NCBI GenBank assembly: GCA_963843835.1
Contig: CAWJMD010000001.1
Location: 992,001 to 1,056,000 of the forward strand
Direction: 5' to 3'
Source: CAWJMD01 sp963843835
Lineage (GTDB): Bacteria > Actinomycetota > Actinomycetes > Actinomycetales > CAWJMD01
DNA length: 64,000 nt
Made by a program: the position numbers and the translations under genes. Shown piece by piece: positions 1 through 8,514 of this stretch. Position 1 is the first letter of the stretch, and each line of letters starts with the position of its first letter. Below the pieces are notes generated by a model. It had not been told where the DNA came from. It searched no databases and worked only from the letters and a program-made list of their open reading frames with translations.

Positions 1-1
1 G

Positions 2-2658
2 CAGCAGAGCCTCGACCGGTACCGCGAGAGCCTCGAGCCGCTGCGCCGCCTGGTGCTCGTGGTGGTGCCGCTCGGCCTCGGCCTCTTCGCCGGGTCGGCG
101 GCGTCGCAGCAGTGGGAGACCGTGCTGCTGTTCATCAACGGCGGCGAGTTCGGCGTCAGCGACCCGCAGTTCGGCCTCGACATCAGCTTCTTCGTCTTCA
201 CGCTGCCGTTCCTGCGCTTCCTGCTCGGCTTCGCCACGGCGGTGCTCGTGCTGTCGCTGCTCGCGGGCGCGGGGACGCACTACCTGTACGGCGGGCTGCG
301 GCTGCAGGGCAAGGGCCCGCGGACGACGCCGACGGCTCGTCGCCACCTCGCCGGGCTGCTCGCGGCCCTGGTGCTCGTGCAGGCGGGCTCGTACTGGCTG
401 GACCGGTACTCGCTTCTCACCGCTGACGGGCCTCTGATCGACGGCGCCACGTACACGGGCATCAACGCGGTGCTGCCGGCCAAGACGATCCTCGCGATGA
501 TCGCGGTCGTCGTTGCGGCGCTCTACGCGTACACCGTGTTCCGCGGCAGCTGGCGGCTCGCGGTCACCGGCCTCGTGCTGATGGTGGTTTCCGCGGTCGC
601 GGTCGGCGGCGTCTACCCGGCGCTCGTCCAGCAGTTCCAGGTGAAACCGAGCCAGCTGACCCGTGAGGCGCCGTACCTGCAGCGCAACATCTCGGCGACG
701 CGGGCGGCGTACGGGCTCGAGGACGTGCAGGTGCAGTCGTACGTTCCCGAGGTGACGGGCACGGCCGGCGCGCTCGCGGACGAGGCACAGACGGCGGCGA
801 GCATCCGCCTGCTCGACCCCGCGCTGGTGAGCCCCGCGTTCCGGCAGCTGCAGCGCAACAAGCAGTACTACAACTTCTCCGACCCGCTCGACGTCGACCG
901 GTACCAGATCGAGGGGGAGAGCCGCGACAGCGTGATCGCCGTCCGCGAGGTCGACCTGGGTGGCCTGTCGGGCAGCCAGCGCACGTGGGTCAACGACCAC
1001 ACCGTCTACACGCACGGCTTCGGCGTGGTCGCGGCCTACGGCAACCAGCGCAGCGAGGACGGCCAGCCCGCGTTCTTCCAGCAGGGCATCCCGTCGAAGG
1101 GCGAGCTGGGCGACTACGAGCCGCGAATCTACTTCGGTGAGCGCTCGCCCACGTTCTCGATCGTCGGTGGTGAGGAGGGCGGCCCCAAGCGGGAGCTCGA
1201 CTTCCCGACGGACGAGGACGGCGGCAACGGCCAGGCGAACACGACGTTCGCCGGCGACGGCGGCCCGAAGATGGGGGACCCCCTGACGCGGCTGCTGTAC
1301 GCGCTGAAGTTCCGCGACCAGAACATCCTGCTGTCCGACAGCGTGAACAGCCAGTCGCAGATCCTCTACGACCGCACCCCGCGCGAACGGCTGGCGAAGG
1401 TGGCCCCGTTCCTCCAGTTCGACGGCGACCCGTACCCGGCCGTCGTCGACGGCCAGGTGCTGTGGATCGTGGACGGCTACACGACCACGGACGCGTACCC
1501 GTACTCCGAGCTGCAGCCGCTGGGGGAGACCACGACCGACTCGCTGACGTCCGCGAGCGAGGCGGCGCTGGCGGCGCGCGGCGACGTCAACTACATCCGC
1601 AACTCGGTCAAGGCCACGGTCAACGCCTACGACGGCAGCGTGAACCTGTACCGTGGGACGACCAGGACCCGCTGCTCAAGGCGTGGATGTCGGCCTTCCC
1701 CGGCGTCGTGAAGCCGATCTCGGAGGTCAGCGGCGACCTGATGTCGCACCTGCGCTACCCCGAGGACCTGTTCAAGGTGCAGCGCGAGGTCCTCGGTCGG
1801 TACCACGTGACCGACCCGGGCGCGTTCTTCATCGGCCAGGACTACTGGCAGACGCCGGACGACCCGACCAAGACGGGCGCCGAGACGGCCAACCAGCCGC
1901 CGTACTACCTGACCCTCCAGATGCCGGGCCAGGACACCGCGTCGTTCTCGCTGACCTCGACGTACATCCCGAGGTCGACGACCGAGAACGTCTCGAACGT
2001 GCTGACCGGGTTCGTGGCGGTGGACGCCGACGCGGGCGGTCAGACGGGCGAGAAGGCCGAGGGCTACGGCACGATGCGGCTGCTCCAGCTGCCGCGCAAC
2101 AACGCCGTGTCCGGTCCTGGTCAGGTGCAGAACGAGTTCAACTCGGACGAGGCCCAGAACGAGCTGAACATCCGCCGACAGGGCAACTCGTCGCGGGTGA
2201 CCAACGGCAACCTGCTGACCCTGCCGATCGGCGGCGGCCTGCTCTACGTGCAGCCGGTGTACTTCCAGTCGCAGGGTGAGACGTCGTACCCGCTGCTGCA
2301 GCGCGTGCTCGTCGCCTTCGGTGAGGAGATCGGGTACGCCCCGACGCTCGACGAGGCGCTCGACCAGGTGTTCGGTGGTGACTCCGGCGCGACCGCCGGT
2401 GACGCGGATGCCGCCGGGGGTGGTGGAGGCGGCACCACCGGTGGCGAGCCCGGCACGAACCTCGACGCGCAGCAGCGCCTACGGGCGGCGCTGGAGACGG
2501 CGCGCCAGGCGATCGTGGACGGGCAGACCGCGCTCGCGGCCCAGGACTTCGGGGCCTACGGCGACGCGCAGGATGCGCTCAAGAAGGCGGTCGAGGACGC
2601 GGCTGCGGCTGAGGCCGAGATCGCTGGGGGCGGTGCGACGCCTGCACCTGCGCCGTAG
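2..2658 (+). CDS. UPF0182 family membrane protein (5' partial, one frameshift)
   Basis: This is the C-terminal two thirds or more of a UPF0182 (COG1615) protein. These are actinobacterial multi-pass membrane proteins of about 950-1000 residues with a large extracytoplasmic domain and no proven function. The frame is open from base 2, so the start lies outside the window. Three or four hydrophobic helices come first (to about base 660), then the soluble domain. The family motif DPLLKAWMSAFPG lies in the next frame. The frames are joined at about 1652, where NLY-x-WDDQDP is expected but one base is missing (tac-cg-tgg). The tail (after about base 2380) is Gly-rich then Ala/Glu-rich, typical of the family. 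Family assignment is confident. Whether the shift is a mutation or a base-calling error is not known. Confidence 0.9.
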
Positions 2659-2665
2659 GGGTTGG

Positions 2666-2688
2666 CCCAGGGACGGATTTGCCCTGGG
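2666..2688 (+). terminator. Possible hairpin after UPF0182 gene
   Basis: CCCAGGG and CCCTGGG form a 7-bp stem with a 9-nt loop, 8 bp after the UPF0182 stop and ahead of the tRNA. There is no clear U-tract, which is common in high-GC actinobacteria. It may instead separate the tRNA transcript from the upstream one. Confidence 0.35.
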
Positions 2689-2718
2689 AGGCACCGGCCC
2701 GTAACGTAGTCGGTGCGA

Positions 2719-2792
2719 CGCGGGGTGGAGCAGCTCGGTAGCTCGCTGGGCTCATAACCCAGAGGTCGCAGGTTCAAATCCTGCCCCCGCTA
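2719..2792 (+). tRNA. Initiator tRNA-Met (CAT)
   Basis: A complete cloverleaf can be folded. The acceptor is CGCGGGG paired with CCCCGC, leaving the unpaired 1-72 position (C-T) that marks initiators. The anticodon stem is CTGGG/CCCAG with its three consecutive G-C pairs, around loop CTCATAA. The T-arm carries GTTCAAAT. The 3' end continues ACA rather than CCA, so CCA is not encoded. The unpaired first position plus the GGG/CCC anticodon stem separate it from elongator tRNA-Met. A strong terminator follows directly. Confidence 0.96.
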
Positions 2793-2800
2793 CAAGATGG

Positions 2801-2833
2801 AAGGCCCGGTCCAGTTCATCTGGACCGGGCCTT
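2801..2833 (+). terminator. Strong intrinsic terminator after tRNA-fMet
   Basis: AAGGCCCGGTCCAG pairs perfectly with CTGGACCGGGCCTT (14 bp, 5-nt loop TTCAT), starting 8 nt after the tRNA body. An outer AAGATG/CATCTT pair extends it. Confidence 0.9.
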
Positions 2834-2839
2834 TCGCAT

Positions 2840-3129
2840 CTTCCGTCACCGCGCGTGGCCCAGGCGGCATCATGTAGATGCCGCGGGCCGCAAGAAGCTC
2901 GCACACGCGAAGGGTGCCTCGGTCCGACCCGACCGCCCCGAGCAGCTGCCACGGACCACCAGAGCCAGGGCTCCACCCGACCAACCCTCGATCCCAGAAC
3001 TAGCCGTATGCACCGATACGGCCTTTCCTTCGGGCGGTCACGAGATGCGCGCCCTTCTCAGGGATTGTCGAGCCGCGACGGTGGACACGTGATGTCGACC
3101 CTTGGCTCATGGCTTGTCCGCCTCGACTG
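2840..3129. other. Non-coding stretch beside the tRNA
   Basis: No reading frame here looks like a protein. Translations on both strands are Arg/Pro/Ser-rich, and no repeat or att duplicate of the tRNA 3' end was seen. Together with the Ltp fragment that follows, it looks like decayed DNA next to a common integration site. Confidence 0.5.
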
Positions 3130-3270
3130 TCAGAGCCCCGTTTGGTCCACGCCGTACTCGGCCTGCTCAGGCGTGAAGCCTTCGAACACCAGCTGGTCGA
3201 TCAACCCCTTCCGGGAGAAGGACGTGTAGTCCAGGTACTCGCGCGCTGACTTAGCCGCCTGCTCGTTCCA
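3130..3270 (-). pseudogene. Ltp-type lipoprotein domain fragment
   Basis: The last 46 codons of an open frame on the minus strand read as one Ltp repeat (PF07553, host cell surface-exposed lipoprotein), with the landmarks AREYLDYTSFSRKGLIDQL, FEGFT, QAEYGVD and a normal stop. Ltp proteins usually have a lipoprotein signal and two or more such repeats. Some phage-encoded members block superinfection. Here the upstream part of the frame is Arg-rich and unrelated, with no signal peptide or first repeat, so only the 3' end survives. Its position just beyond the initiator tRNA suggests the remains of an integrated element (inference). Confidence 0.65.
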
Positions 3271-3565
3271 GTCAGGGCTCACCTCGCATGTGCAGCCGAC
3301 TCGCGCGGCAACTACGGTGCGCCGCCGCTGCGCGTAGGAGCTCCCTGTCGGACGTGTGGACCGGCGGCGGCAGGCATCTCGGTGCCCAGGTCGCCACCGA
3401 GTACGCCGCCATGACCCAGCCACGCTGACCTCCAGCCGACTCGCATGGCCGCCGAGCGACCGCCGGGTCCCGGGACTGTTGCCTCGTCGTCCCGTCGGGG
3501 CCTCAGAGATAGCGAAGAACTGCGTGGGGCGAAGCGCCGCAGGAGCCCGCGGTACCGTGCAGAAC
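3271..3565. other. Intergenic region between Ltp fragment and oxidoreductase
   Basis: No convincing gene was found. Frames crossing it on both strands have Arg/Pro-rich shadow composition. It should hold the promoter of the plus-strand oxidoreductase, but no clear -35/-10 pair was seen. Confidence 0.4.
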
Positions 3566-4495
3566 ATGCCTCAAGCCGTGCGATTCGATCACTACGGACC
3601 GGTGGAAGTGCTGGAGGTTGTCGAGGTCGAGAAGCCGGCACCCGACCCCGGTCAAGTCATCGTCGAGGTGGTCGCGACGTCGATCAACCCGGGCGAGATC
3701 GCGATCCGTGAGGGCGAGAAGCACGACGTGGCACCGGCCAGCTTTCCGTCCGGTCAGGGCAGCGACCTTGCCGGGCGCGTCGTCGAGGTCGGCGTCGAGG
3801 TCGGCGAGTGGAACGTCGGAGACGAGGTGCTCGGCTGGACGGATGAGCGGGCCGCGCAGTCCGAGTTCGTCGCTGTGCCCGCCGACCAGCTCATCGCGCG
3901 GCCATCGTCCGTGCCGTGGGATCAAGCATGTTCGCTGTACGTCGCAGGCGGCACCGCCCGCGGCATGGTCGACACCGTGCCCACCGGGTCCGGCGAAACC
4001 GCCGTCGTGTTCGCAGCAGCCGGTGGCGTCGGCTCGTTCCTGACCCAGCTCCTCGTCCGGAACGGCGTGCGGGTGCTCGCCGTCGCCGGGCCATCGAACG
4101 ACGAGTGGCTGCGGACGGTAGGCGCCGAACCCGTGCACCATGGAGAAGGTCTGGGGCAACGGCTTCGCGATGCCGCGCCCGATGGCATCGATGCCGCCTA
4201 CGACGCCTTCGGCGACGGGTACGTCGAACTCGCCATCACGATGGGCATTGATGCCGACCGGGTCATCACGATCATCGACTTCGAAGCCGCCGAGCGATTC
4301 AGGGCCAAGACCGTGTTCGGCTACCAGGTCACGTCCGCCGGCGTACTCACCGAGCTCGTCGAACTGATCCAGGCCGGTGACCTGACCGTCCCGATCGCAG
4401 CAAGCTTCCCTCTGACACAGGTGCGCGAGGCGTACACGCAGCTCGCTGAGCGGCACACGCGCGGCAAGGTCGTCCTCCTGGTCTCGGGGGGCTGA
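3566..4495 (+). CDS. NADPH:quinone reductase / zinc-less MDR-family oxidoreductase
   Basis: This 309-aa protein has the GroES-like fold first (MPQAVRFDHYGPVEVLEVVEV is the typical QOR start) and a Rossmann domain around residues 150-190 with FAAAGGVGSFLTQLL, a form of the MDR nucleotide loop. It ends with a family-like C-terminus (LAERHTRGKVVLLVSGG). No catalytic zinc ligands are apparent, as in quinone reductases. NADPH-dependent one- or two-electron reduction of quinones or enones is expected from the family. The frame is open further upstream, but the start at 3566 begins the conserved domain and the earlier residues look like shadow sequence. It is monocistronic and in tandem with a VOC gene. 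Confidence 0.88.
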   Translation: MPQAVRFDHYGPVEVLEVVEVEKPAPDPGQVIVEVVATSINPGEIAIREGEKHDVAPASFPSGQGSDLAGRVVEVGVEVGEWNVGDEVLGWTDERAAQSEFVAVPADQLIARPSSVPWDQACSLYVAGGTARGMVDTVPTGSGETAVVFAAAGGVGSFLTQLLVRNGVRVLAVAGPSNDEWLRTVGAEPVHHGEGLGQRLRDAAPDGIDAAYDAFGDGYVELAITMGIDADRVITIIDFEAAERFRAKTVFGYQVTSAGVLTELVELIQAGDLTVPIAASFPLTQVREAYTQLAERHTRGKVVLLVSGG

Positions 4496-4591
4496 CCGCG
4501 GCAGTCCGAGCGCCGGCATCGCCCAGCCTTGCGGTCCCGCAACACCACCGCAGCGCGCCAAACCCGGCCACCTCGGCGAGCGCGCCGGACA

Positions 4592-5308
4592 ATGGCGATC
4601 ATGGTGTGTGAGTTGACTTCCCTGATCTTCAGCTCACCCGGCCCGGAGCGTCTCGCCGGGTTCTGGGGTGGGCTGCTCGGCCAGGAGGTCACGATCGATC
4701 GGCGCGCACCGTCGCTGTCGGCGACGACCGAGGTCGGGTTCAGTCTGCGATTCGTTCCCGGTGCCGGTGGGAAGTGGGGTCGCAACCAGATGCACCCCGA
4801 CCTGAAACCGACCTCCATCCACGAGCAGGCGTCCGCGGTCCACCGAGCGCTCGAGTTGGGCGCACGGCACTTGGATGTCGGCCAGGGACCCGACGCCGAA
4901 CCCGTCGTCCTCGCCGATCCCGACGGTAACGAGCTGTGCGTCCTTGAGCCTGGAGGTCGCTTCCTCGCTGGCTGCCCCTTCTTCAGCTCGTTGGCCGGTG
5001 AAGGTCTCGCAGAGGTCGGCTACTTCTGGCGCGATGCGCTGGCCTGGAGTCTTGTCTGGGACCAGGACGGTGAGACCGCGGTCCAGGCACCCACCGGGGG
5101 CCCCAAGATCACCTGGGGTGGCGAGCCGGTGGCTCCCAAACTCGGCAGGAATCGGCTCCATCTCGACCTCACGCCCTCCGCCCCATCGACGATCGACGCC
5201 GAAGTCGAGCGCCTGTTGGCACTCGGGGCTACTCGCGTCGACGGCGGCTGCGCGGACGGCGTAGGCATGGCTGACCCCGGAGGCGACGAGTTCTGCGTGG
5301 TGGGGTGA
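4592..5308 (+). CDS. Two-domain VOC (glyoxalase-like) protein
   Basis: The 238-aa protein has two glyoxalase-like modules. The N-terminal one (about 1-115) shows CELTSLIFSSPGPERLAGFW and ADPDGNELCVLEP. The second (about 120-238) shows FWRDALAWSLVWDQDGETA, HLDLTPSA and ADPGGDEFCVV. The DPxGxE/DxFCV endings are typical of actinobacterial Glyoxalase_6-type tandem domains. The family spans isomerases, dioxygenases and antibiotic-binding proteins, and the substrate cannot be deduced here. The start at ATG 4592 was chosen because the preceding in-frame residues are Arg-rich and unrelated. Confidence 0.85.
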   Translation: MAIMVCELTSLIFSSPGPERLAGFWGGLLGQEVTIDRRAPSLSATTEVGFSLRFVPGAGGKWGRNQMHPDLKPTSIHEQASAVHRALELGARHLDVGQGPDAEPVVLADPDGNELCVLEPGGRFLAGCPFFSSLAGEGLAEVGYFWRDALAWSLVWDQDGETAVQAPTGGPKITWGGEPVAPKLGRNRLHLDLTPSAPSTIDAEVERLLALGATRVDGGCADGVGMADPGGDEFCVVG

Positions 5309-5410
5309 CGGTCCCATGACGTGCCAGTGTTCAACGGTTCCTCTTGCGGGGCAGTTCCGCGGTTCAGTTCTCGAGGCCCGGCTACGGTGACTCTTCCATG
5401 CGGGTACGGA
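5309..5410. other. Intergenic, short palindrome only
   Basis: Part of a 447-bp interval without a recognised gene apart from the small minus-strand frame at 5411-5596. A 12-bp palindrome CGGACTAGTCCG lies near 5406-5417, and the CCGGGCGCCA just after it resembles the 3' end of a tRNA-Arg. No cloverleaf can be completed. Confidence 0.4.
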
Positions 5411-5596
5411 CTAGTCCGCCGGGCGCCAAGAGCCCCCTTCATTCTTCCAGCGAGCTATGTGCTTGTCAGGGACCGAACCGTCGTCCTTCAACTCCCGGTC
5501 AGGCGTCTGGTGAGGTGGCCGCTCGTCCTTGTCGGCGTCGGTCTCGGTCTGGGGGCGCTGGCTCGTGCCGGCTTCCTCAGCAGGTGAGGGTTCCAT
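5411..5596 (-). CDS. Small hydrophilic protein of unknown function
   Basis: This 61-aa frame is rich in Glu, Asp, Pro and Lys and ends in PDKHIARWKNEGGSWRPAD, a composition unlike the Arg/Ala shadows around it. GGAGG lies 6 nt before the ATG at 5596, which fixes this start rather than the ATG four codons earlier. There is no signal peptide, membrane segment or recognised domain. The neighbours are unrelated VOC genes. It is probably a real small protein, but evidence is limited to composition and the ribosome binding site. Confidence 0.5.
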   Translation of the reverse strand: MEPSPAEEAGTSQRPQTETDADKDERPPHQTPDRELKDDGSVPDKHIARWKNEGGSWRPAD

Positions 5597-5755
5597 CGTG
5601 GCCTCCATGGTGGCCGGAGAGCACCATCATGCCCAGCGACCGTGACCTCCGCCAGGCACTCGGACCCGGCAAGCGGGGCGCTGCTGCCGGCCAACCGATG
5701 GGAACCGGGGGCGGGCAAGCTCTCGAAGCCGACCCCCTCGTCGACAGGGTGCCAA
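5597..5755. other. Intergenic, nothing recognised
   Basis: Between the small minus-strand ORF and the stop of the VOC gene. No hairpin, repeat or coding signal was recognised. Confidence 0.4.
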
Positions 5756-6115
5756 CTAGCGTGGATGGCTCAAGACGTTGATCACGTGCCCATCCGGATC
5801 GCGTACGAAGAAGCGGCGGACTCCCCACGGCTCGTCCGTCAGCGGGTGAATGATCTCCGCGCCCCTGTTGACGGCTGCGGCGTGACAGGCGTCCACGTCG
5901 TCAACGTGGATCGAGGCATCGGGACTCACCGGCGCGGTCTCGTCATGCGTCATGAGGCTGATCTGCGCACCCGACCCTTCCGGATCGGCCAGAGTGACGA
6001 TCCAGCCGTGGTCCATCACGACAGTCAGTCCGAGCACATCGCCGTAGAACTCCGTGGCGGCCTCGAGCGATCGGCTGGAAAGGTCAGGAACCACTCTGTG
6101 AACACCCATGGTCAC
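5756..6115 (-). CDS. Single-domain VOC protein
   Basis: The 119-aa protein covers one VOC module: ATEFYGDVLGLTVVMDHGWIV near the start, a central SIHVDDVDACHAAAVNRGAEI helix, and the closing WGVRRFFVRDPDGHVINVL. The WGxRRFFVRDPDGHxINV signature is usual in the bleomycin-resistance/dioxygenase-like subgroup, where such proteins act as homodimers. Its ligand is unknown. Two starts are possible (6115 or the ATG two codons later). It is transcribed away from the secreted-protein gene that follows. Confidence 0.85.
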   Translation of the reverse strand: MTMGVHRVVPDLSSRSLEAATEFYGDVLGLTVVMDHGWIVTLADPEGSGAQISLMTHDETAPVSPDASIHVDDVDACHAAAVNRGAEIIHPLTDEPWGVRRFFVRDPDGHVINVLSHPR

Positions 6116-6351
6116 GATCTTCTCGCACTGGTCGCTCGGTCAGCGACGTGGCCACGACCCTCGAGTACGACCCGCGTCAGCTGCGATCGGTCAGCGGTCA
6201 AGCCGGCGGTGCGCGGAGGTCGCAGGGCGGACAGGCGATCAGCATCTGGGAGTGCGCCATGCGGGCTGACTTTCAGACCGTTGACGGTCGAACGAGGCGG
6301 GCGTACGCTGCGCTCCTCTCGGGCATCACTCCTAGGGTTTCGGAGGAAGCA

Positions 6352-6807
6352 ATGCCTCGTTCCGGGTCTCCTCATCTGCGGCCCCGGAGGCTGCTCACCG
6401 CGATCGTCTCGGTCGTTGTTCTCCTCGCCCTTGGGCCAGTTGCCCCTGCGCAGGCGGGAACCCCGCCCACCTTCAGCGGCTGCACCAATATTGACAATGG
6501 TCGGCCCGATCTGGCATTCAACTCGAACGGCACCAGGTACATCTACGCCACGCTCAAGTACCGGTGTAGCACCGGCAAAGAATATGAATTCCTGGGGACG
6601 CTGTACCAGAACCCCGATGGGCAGGGCGGAACCTACGTCGACAGCATCTACAAGTACGGTATCGCCACCGCGCCCTACGTGACTGGGGACTTCGGCTACT
6701 GCAAGAACAAGACATCGTCGAAGTTCTTCATCTACTACAGCGTCCAGATCCTGTCCGCTGAGAAGAGCTTCTATACTCCCCAGTACACGATTGCATGTCA
6801 CTATTGA
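6352..6807 (+). CDS. Secreted protein of unknown function
   Basis: The 151-aa product begins with an Arg-rich n-region and a hydrophobic stretch (LLTAIVSVVVLLALGPVAPAQAG) ending in a standard AQA signal-peptidase site, so about 115 residues should be exported. The mature part has four Cys that could form two disulfides and is rich in Tyr, Asn, Lys and Thr, quite unlike its neighbours. Codons such as aat, att, aaa and tat are noticeably frequent, which suggests a different origin. GGAGG lies 5 nt before ATG 6352. The earlier in-frame ATG at 6148 gives a non-protein-like leader and is rejected. No family recognised. Confidence 0.78.
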   Translation: MPRSGSPHLRPRRLLTAIVSVVVLLALGPVAPAQAGTPPTFSGCTNIDNGRPDLAFNSNGTRYIYATLKYRCSTGKEYEFLGTLYQNPDGQGGTYVDSIYKYGIATAPYVTGDFGYCKNKTSSKFFIYYSVQILSAEKSFYTPQYTIACHY

Positions 6808-6844
6808 GTTTGGCGCGCAATTGAGTTTTGGCAGGCTACGCACT

Positions 6845-7021
6845 GCTACTCGGCGTCGAGGTTCCGGACCGACAGCAGGGTGGCGCCGAGGTCACGCACC
6901 TTGGCGAGGAGGCCGTGCAGCTCGGCCTGGTCGGCCACAGGACCACGCAGGGTGGTAGCGCCGTCGTCGTCGTGGGTGAGGGTCAGGCCGCCGAACCAGG
7001 TGGACCAGTGGGCGTCGAGGT
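6845..7021 (-). repeat. Direct repeat copy 1 (177 bp)
   Basis: This segment matches 9768-9944 at a constant offset of 2923 bp with about 4 mismatches. It covers the last two thirds of a small gene (from the WSTWFGGL coding region to its stop). The two copies are in the same orientation and bracket the MFS/WrbA/MarR cassette. Confidence 0.9.
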
Positions 7022-7067
7022 CGCCGTGGACGCGGAGCTGGTAGTCCGAGCGAAGATGGTGCCGCAC
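6846..7067 (-). CDS. Small conserved actinobacterial protein, copy 1
   Basis: A 73-aa protein read from GTG 7067: a divergent N-terminus (RSDYQLRVHGDLDAHW), then a C-terminus nearly identical to the protein at 9769-10002 (LTLTHDDDGATTLRGPVADQ, LLAKVRDLGATLLSV). Proteins of this layout are common in actinobacteria, usually annotated hypothetical. The fold is not established to my knowledge. Its start lies inside the open frame of the damaged MFS gene, whose reading frame runs on into this gene to 6983. This suggests the MFS 3' end was joined to this copy by recombination. Expression is uncertain. Confidence 0.6.
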   Translation of the reverse strand: MRHHLRSDYQLRVHGDLDAHWSTWFGGLTLTHDDDGATTLRGPVADQAELHGLLAKVRDLGATLLSVRNLDAE

Positions 7068-8485
7068 CGGTGCCGCGGTAGCAGCAGGCTGAGCGCGGCG
7101 ATGCACAGGCCGAGCCCCGCCGCCACGAGGAAGACTCGGTCATAGCCCGCGGCGAGGGTGGCAGGGGAATCCCCACCGCCCTGCGTCGTGGTGGTTGCGG
7201 CGGCGATCGTCGCCAGCACCGCCAGGCCCGTTGAGCCGCCAACCTGAGTGGCTGTGTTGGCCACGCCGCCAATGGTTCCAGCAACATCCGCGGGAACGTC
7301 GGCGGTCGTTGCGGCCATGAGGGTCGGGAAGATCAACCCGATGCCGACCGCGATGAGCAGCGTCGGTCCGACCACGCTGGTCAGGTAGCTGCTGTCGGCG
7401 TCGGCCTGTGCGAGCCAACCGAAACCGGCCAGGAGACTGCTGCTGCCGGCCAGTAGCAGCGGCCGCACACCGGTTCGTGGCAATAGCGCGGCGGCCGACC
7501 GCGCGACGATCAGGAACATCAGTGCCGCCGGTGTCTGCCCGAGCCCGGCACCAAGGGCGCTGTAGCCGAGTGCGTTCTGCAGGAGGAGCGACGTGAAGTA
7601 CCACATCGCGATGGCGTTCGCGCCGAGGATCAACAGCATGAGGTTGCCGACCGCAACGGTCCGAACTCTGAACAGCGGAAGGGGCATCATCGGCTGGGTG
7701 GCGAAAGCGCGCCTCCACCACGGTGAAGACGCCGAGCAGGAGGAGACCCGCCGAAGGCCGGTCCGGCGACCTGCTAGGGACGTCCAGCCATGATCGGCGC
7801 TTTGCATGACCCCGTAGACCAGCGCGGCCAGCCCGGCGGTGCCGTGGCCGCACCGGTCAGGTCGAGCGACTCTCGTCGGTCGGGGCGTGCGCCGCTCAAC
7901 GACATCATCGCCACGGCGATGAGGATCGCGCCGATCGGCACGTTGATCAGGAACACCCACCGCCACGACAGCCCGGTGGTCAGGACCCCGCCCGCGATGG
8001 CGCCAGCCATCCCGCCCACGCCGCCCGCTGCAGACCAAGCACCGAACGCCCGGGCACGCTCGTGCTCGCCGGTGAAATGGGTATTGATCACGGCCAGCGT
8101 CGCCGGGGCCATCATGGCGGCTCCCATTCCCTGCGCGACCGCGCGCCGCCACCAGCACCTCAGGAGCGGTTGCCAGGCCGTCGACCAGGCTCGACGTGGA
8201 GAACAGGAGCAACCCGGCGGTGAGGATCCGGCGATGGCCGAACAGGTCAGCGGCGCGGCCACCCAGCAGCATGAGGCCGGCGAAGGTCAGCAGGTAGCCG
8301 TTCACGACCAAGGCGAGTCCCGTGGCAGAGAAGCCGAGGTCCCGGTCGACCGAGGGGAGTGCGACGTTGATGATGGCCGCGTCCAGGATCACCATGAACT
8401 GGCAAGCACACGCCAGGGAGAGGACCATCCAGTCGGGGCTGCCACGTGTCCCAGGCGGCTGCGTTGCGGTGCTGGTGCTTGTCAT
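6983..8485 (-). pseudogene. MFS drug-efflux permease (DHA2/EmrB-QacA type), multiple frameshifts
   Basis: The start (ATG 8485, with GGAGGG upstream) leads into a typical 14-TM exporter: WMVLSLACACQFMVILDAAIINVALPS, then the motif-A-like GGRAADLFGHRR. The intact sequence can only be followed by changing frame four times: near 8145 (before AVAQGMGAAMM), near 7845 (after DLTGAATA), near 7760 (into PSAGLLLLGVFTVVEARF) and near 7705 (an extra T in a T run, restoring ATQPMMPLPLF). The remainder to LSLLLPRHR is good, then the frame runs out into the repeated small gene. An intact gene would export drugs or organic ions by proton antiport. As written it is not functional. Confidence 0.85.
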
Positions 8486-8514
8486 GACCTTCCCTCCTCT
8501 CCGTCTCTCCTCTC

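Noticed and set aside
5395..5435. tRNA-Arg-like 3' end (CCGGGCGCCA) near a CGGACTAGTCCG palindrome
   Set aside because: No acceptor partner, D-arm or anticodon stem could be placed, and the T-loop length is wrong. At best a decayed piece.
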